From Callorhinus ursinus (taxonomy: Eukaryota > Chordata > Mammalia > Carnivora > Otariidae): 64,000 bases of DNA. Shown here piece by piece: positions 60,076 to 64,000 of this stretch (the first letter of the stretch is position 1; every line of letters starts with the position of its first letter). The stretch covers positions 15,936,970-16,000,969 of the forward strand of contig NW_020312902.1 in assembly GCF_003265705.1 (NCBI RefSeq). Reading direction: 5' to 3'. A program made the translations under genes and the position numbers. A model generated the notes under the pieces. It searched no databases, was not told the origin of the DNA, and saw nothing but the letters and a program-made list of their open reading frames with translations.

Positions 60076-60302
60076 TCGCTATAGATCTATTCTAACAAAA
60101 TTTAAATACAAGCCTTAAAAGGATCCATCTGATTCCAAGAAATTTAACTGCACACCAGAAAAAATCCAACATTATCTAAAAGAATACAACATAATCTAGC
60201 AACCAATGATGTAAAATTCACAATGTCTTACTCAAAAAAACCTAAACATCCAAAAAAGAGCAAGAAAATATTACCCATAAACAGGATAAATATCAGTCAA
60301 TA
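60076..60302 (+). mobile_element. L1/HAL1-like fragment hosting the SNF8 retrocopy (left part)
   Basis: A-rich text with AATTTAACTGCACACCAGAA and AACCAATGATGTAAAATTCA resembles L1/HAL1 ORF1 sequence. It continues after the pseudogene at 61209-61294. Confidence 0.5.
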
Positions 60303-61208
60303 GAGGCCAGTGGTGGATCGAGGGATGCAGAAACCCAGGGTCCCGGCAGCAGGGTGGCCCACTGGCTGAGAGCAAGGATACAGTCAGTATGCCAAGGTCA
60401 GCTTTAAGAAGCGAGGCACTGTCGTGGCTGAGTATCACGGACCCAGATGTCAAAGAGTTGAATATGTTCAAGACCAGTTTGGGGCCATTTGCCAGCAAGC
60501 ACAAGCAGAAGATCCAGAAGAGTCCTCAAGTTCCAAGTACAGTTCCAGGACATGTGTGCCACCACTGGTGTGGATCCTCTGACTTCTGAAAAAGGATTTT
60601 GGTCTGAGATGTTGGGGATACAAATTATCACAGTGTGCCTGGCCCTTCCATTTCCCCTGAAATGGAAGATATAAGAAAGGTCCAAATGAAACTTCTTTGG
60701 AGAACTTTGGAGGACCTATATCAATAGCTATTCAAAGGAAGAAGAAAATTTGCCTAGGATATCAGCCAAGATAATCTGATCAGGGCCATTAAGTAACTAA
60801 AGGCGCTGGCTTCAGCATCATCCCTGTGGGTAGCTCTTACCTCAGCAGTTTGTTCTGAGTTCAACAGAGATCACACTAAGTGTTGCTGCTGGCAGGGAAG
60901 ATGGCCATGTCACCATAAGGGAGATCAAAGCCAGTCTTAAGTGGGAGACAAAGTAAGTGAGGCAAGTTCTGGAACATCTGCTGAAGGAAAGGTTGGCCTG
61001 GTTGGACTTGTAGGCCCCAGAGGAGGCACACTAATATGTGTCAGCTCTTTCCACTGACCCCTACTCCCATAAGATTACCACTGATGAGGCCAGAGAAGTC
61101 CTCTTCTGAATCTGAGAGTGTGGAAGAGGGCACAGCAGCTGCCAGGGAGAAGAGAGAGAAGCTACTGGTAAATAAAGCCTCAACAACTTTGTTTAAAAAA
61201 AAAAAGAA
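60303..61208 (+). pseudogene. SNF8: SNF8 (VPS22/EAP30) processed pseudogene
   Basis: An intronless, full-length retrocopy of the ESCRT-II subunit SNF8. Recognisable stretches include [20 protein letters not shown], the bases for [24 protein letters not shown], a QDDLIRAIK-like segment and SEIKASLKWETK. About ten codons between SEMLG and IQII are deleted relative to the parent. Frameshifts and stops (for example after the KWETK segment and in the DLQAP region) break the frame. A 3' UTR with AATAAA (61171-61176) and a short poly-A follow. Near-matching 15-base target duplications flank it: AAATATCAGTCAATA (60288-60302) and AAATATCAACCAATA (61209-61223). This is an LINE-mediated insertion into L1-like sequence, not a functional gene. 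Confidence 0.9.
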
Positions 61209-61294
61209 AAATATCAACCAATAAAAACAGATCCAGAAATAATAATGTGATGGAACAAACAAGGACATAAAAGCCATGATTATAAAAGTGCTCT

Positions 61295-61710
61295 AGGGCG
61301 CTTGGGTGGCTCAATAAGTTAAATGCCTGCCTTCAGCTCAGGTCATGATCCTGGGGTCCTGGGATCAAGTCCTGAATCGGGCCCCTGCTCAGTGGGGAGT
61401 CTGCTTCTCCCTCCTCCTCCGCTTCTCCTTCTCCCTCTCCCTGTGCTGTGCTCTCTCTCTCTCTGTCAAACAAATAAATAAAATCTTTTAAAAAATACTC
61501 TGTAGGGACTCCTGGGTGGCTCAGTCTGTTAAGCATCTGCCTTCAGCTCAGGTCATGATCCCAGGGTCCTGGGATCAAGTCCCACATTGGGCTCCCTGCT
61601 CGGCGGGAAGCCTGCTTCTCCCTCTCCCACTTCCCCTGCTTGTGTTCCTGCTCTCGCTATCTCTGTCTCTGTCAAATAAATAAATAAAATCTTAAAAAAA
61701 AAAAGAAAAA
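61295..61710 (+). repeat. Two carnivore SINEs in tandem
   Basis: Copies 61295-61491 and 61505-61710; AAAAGTGCTCTA / AAAATACTCTGTA flanks the first. Confidence 0.92.
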
Positions 61711-61714
61711 AAAA

Positions 61715-61975
61715 TTCACCTCAAAAAAGAGAACAAGAGGCAGTACTGACTGCCAGGGACCTAATCAATATGGACACAAGTAAGATGTCAGAACTAGAGT
61801 TCAGAATAACGATTATAAAGATACTAGCTGGGCTTGAAAAAAGCATACAAGACACTAGAGAATCCCTTTCTGGAGAAATAGAAGAACTAATATCTAAGCA
61901 AGTTGAAATCATAAAAAGGCTATTAATGAGATGCAATGAGAAATGGAGGCTCTTGAAAACAGTAGTGATTTAGCA
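61715..61975 (+). mobile_element. L1 ORF1 fragment
   Basis: The frame from 61770 reads ELEFRITIIKILAGLEKSIQ then DTRESLSGEIEELISKQ, the coiled-coil-proximal part of L1 ORF1p. It ends at a stop by 61973. A dead fragment. Confidence 0.75.
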
Positions 61976-62546
61976 GAGTGGCATTGCTGGGTTTATTTGT
62001 TAGGAATTTCATGGTTTTCTGCTCATATTGCTATTAATTTTCCCAGAAATATTTATAATCTGTTTATGCTTATAGAATTTTTGAATCTACTGTTTCACCA
62101 TTGACATTCTATAAACAAAAATCAGGAAATAACAGCTATATAAAATGAGTTTGGCTATAGGCATTAAAACATGTAAATACTTACTGTTCTCTATGTTTTT
62201 ATAAACCTTTATCTTTTGGGAGCCAGTTAAATTTTTGACTCCAAACAAATCCAGATGTGAACAATGTAGCTGCTGTTTGAAAACGAAGAGGTAAAAAACA
62301 CTATCTGACCTATGAAGCCTAGAGATAGTAGATTATTCAACTCAGCTAATATCTGTAATGCACCAATGATGGTGCAAGGCTCAGGCCAGAGGAGAGGAAA
62401 GATGAGTGCAGGGAGACTGCAGGGTATGATATAAGATTAGGGGATGATATAAGATATCCTAACTTCAAATTATAACCCCACTCTTACCTTTCCACCTTCC
62501 AACCATGTTCATTTCCCTGTGGAAATAGTCACTGTTCTAAAAAAGT

Positions 62547-62742
62547 GGCTGGGTGGCTCAGTTGTTAAGCATCTGCTTTCGGCTCAGGTCATAGTCCCAG
62601 GGTCCTGGGATCAAGCAAGCCCCACATCAGGCTCCCTGCTTAGCGGGAAACCTGCTGCTCCCTCTCCCGCTCCCCCTGCTTGTGTTCCCTCTCTCGCTGT
62701 GTCTCTATCTGTCAAATAAATAAAATCTTAAAAAAAAAAAAG
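62547..62742 (+). repeat. Carnivore SINE with shortened head
   Basis: The head begins GCTGGGTGGCTCAG; AAAAAGTG repeats on both sides. Confidence 0.9.
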
Positions 62743-63390
62743 TGCCTGGGGAGTGAGCCACATAGTGAGGGGTGTGCTGGAGGGTATAGACAGGGAGAGG
62801 CATAAATGGGGAGAAAAGGGTTAAGAACGAATATGTGGAAATGTAAGCGTTCATTCTGAAGTACAGCAACCCCCCCCATTATGACTAGAGGAGTGCACAG
62901 ATAGAAGAGTTATGGGAGAACAGATTAGAAAAAGACCTCATGCATTAAGCTAAATTCAGTAGACAATAAGGAAATCATAGAGGTATTTTGAGTGAGAGAA
63001 TGACATAATTAAAATAGTGCCTTAGGAAAATTCAGCTTGAGACTAGTTAAGAAACCTGTAATAATTCAAGCAAGAAGCAATGAAAGCATAAATCAGTTCA
63101 TTAGCAATGGAAAAGAGAAAACACATAGAGACAGAGAAAAGAGAATCCACAGGGTATGATATCTTATTGAACGTGGGGGACAAGAGAATAAGAAAAAGTA
63201 AAAGATGGTTGACATTGGATCAAATATCCACCCTCGCTACAATCAGCTGTGGCTGAAAGGGGTCACCTTGTAGGAACATGGCCTTGTTGCCCTGCCCCTT
63301 TGATAGGCACTACAGGTAGGGAATTATATCTAAGAAATGGGAAAACAAGGCACCCAAAACTATTAAACTCTTCTAAAAAATTGTGTATTA

Positions 63391-63566
63391 GGGCGCCTGG
63401 GTGGCTCAGTTGGTGAAGCGACTGCCTTCGGCTCAGGTCATGATCCTGGAGTCCCGGGATCGAGTCCCACATCGGGCTCCCTGCTCAGCAGGGAGTCTGC
63501 TTCTCCCTCTGACCCTCTTCTCTCTCATTCTCTCTCTCTCAAATAAATAAGTAAAATCTTTAAAAA
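63391..63566 (+). repeat. Carnivore SINE
   Basis: Duplication AAAAATTGTGTATTA on both sides. Confidence 0.95.
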
Positions 63567-63654
63567 AAAATTGTGTATTAACCCTGATTAACCAAAGAAC
63601 CATGCACACACTTCAAAACTATATTGAGATCAAAGCTATTAGGGTGTAGATTCT

Positions 63655-64000
63655 ATAAATCAAATTCTATTGTGTGAATAGTATAGGGATCAAAATGTGC
63701 CACCCCAAAATATGCCTTCCTGGAGCTTCCCTTATCTGATTGAATGCAGATACTTCTGAGAAATCCCCTCTCCTGGGGTAGTTTTACAGCATTGACACAG
63801 AAAGTCAGCAGTGAGATGGATCTGCACAAACAAACCTTACCCCCCTTAGATTCCCCCAATGTATTCACCTGCCCACAGTTTGATGCACTTGGAAGCCTAA
63901 AACCTGTGCCTTTATCCTTGTTACTGTTCTACAAGTTTATCATTCTTCATGAAGATACTGTATAAGCACAAGTCCTGACCACCCCTTTGAGTTACTCATC
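63655..64000 (+). mobile_element. Possible LTR fragment at window edge
   Basis: Text from GGGATCAAAATGTGCCACCC to ACTGTATAAGCACAAGTCCTG then GAGTTACTCATC resembles an LTR with a TATA-like box and a leader just downstream. It runs off the window. Weak call. Confidence 0.3.

Larger units (their letters stand above)
45400..64000. other. Intergenic region upstream of ELOVL3
   Basis: An 18.6 kb stretch of stacked SINEs, L1/L2/hAT pieces and one SNF8 retrocopy. In 46350-47200, 51060-51950, 53500-53960, 56607-57860, 61976-62540 and 62760-63370 I see no exon or securely named repeat. 51460-51900 is pyrimidine-rich and may be an old LINE or LTR piece. Confidence 0.6.

Overview
The window is nuclear DNA from a carnivoran mammal. 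More than fifty copies of the tRNA-derived carnivore SINE (head GGGGCGCCTGGGTGGCTCAG, A-rich tail with AATAAAATCTT) lie on both strands. The copies match the form I associate with non-canid caniforms (bear, seal, mustelid type) better than the dog or cat forms. The species cannot be named from this alone.

Three protein-coding genes are supported, in the order GBF1 (minus), PITX3 (plus), ELOVL3 (minus). This is the human 10q24.32 neighbourhood ELOVL3-PITX3-GBF1 read in reverse. GBF1 contributes only its 5' end: a CpG-rich promoter and non-coding exon near 26.5-26.8 kb, the ATG exon at 13500-13596 and the next coding exon at 11195-11261. The rest of the gene runs off the left edge. PITX3 is complete, with a GC-rich promoter and non-coding exon 1 near 30.5 kb, an 8.6 kb first intron, and three coding exons (39276-40913) giving an intact 302-residue homeodomain protein. 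ELOVL3 is complete in four coding exons (45059 down to 42206), giving an intact 270-residue fatty-acid elongase. GBF1 and PITX3 are head to head about 4 kb apart. PITX3 and ELOVL3 are tail to tail, about 0.6 kb apart.

Layout: 1-26.5 kb is GBF1 intron with SINEs, L1 fragments, a Tigger-like DNA transposon, a MER5-like element and a MaLR LTR. 26.5-45.3 kb is the gene-rich, GC-richer part and is nearly free of recent SINEs from 28.7 to 45.7 kb. 45.3-64 kb is intergenic and repeat-dense, with nested SINEs, L1 and L2 pieces and a processed pseudogene of SNF8 (60303-61208). A 400-base run of N (20988-21387) marks an assembly gap between two head-to-head SINEs.

The three genes share a neighbourhood, not a pathway: GBF1 is a Golgi ARF-GEF, PITX3 a transcription factor of midbrain dopamine neurons, lens and muscle, and ELOVL3 an ER enzyme of very-long-chain fatty-acid synthesis. 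I found no undescribed system. The observations most worth checking are regulatory: a compact E-box/TATA/homeodomain-site cluster in PITX3 intron 1, a three-copy palindromic motif just downstream of PITX3 exon 1, and a coding palindrome at a known human PITX3 duplication hotspot.
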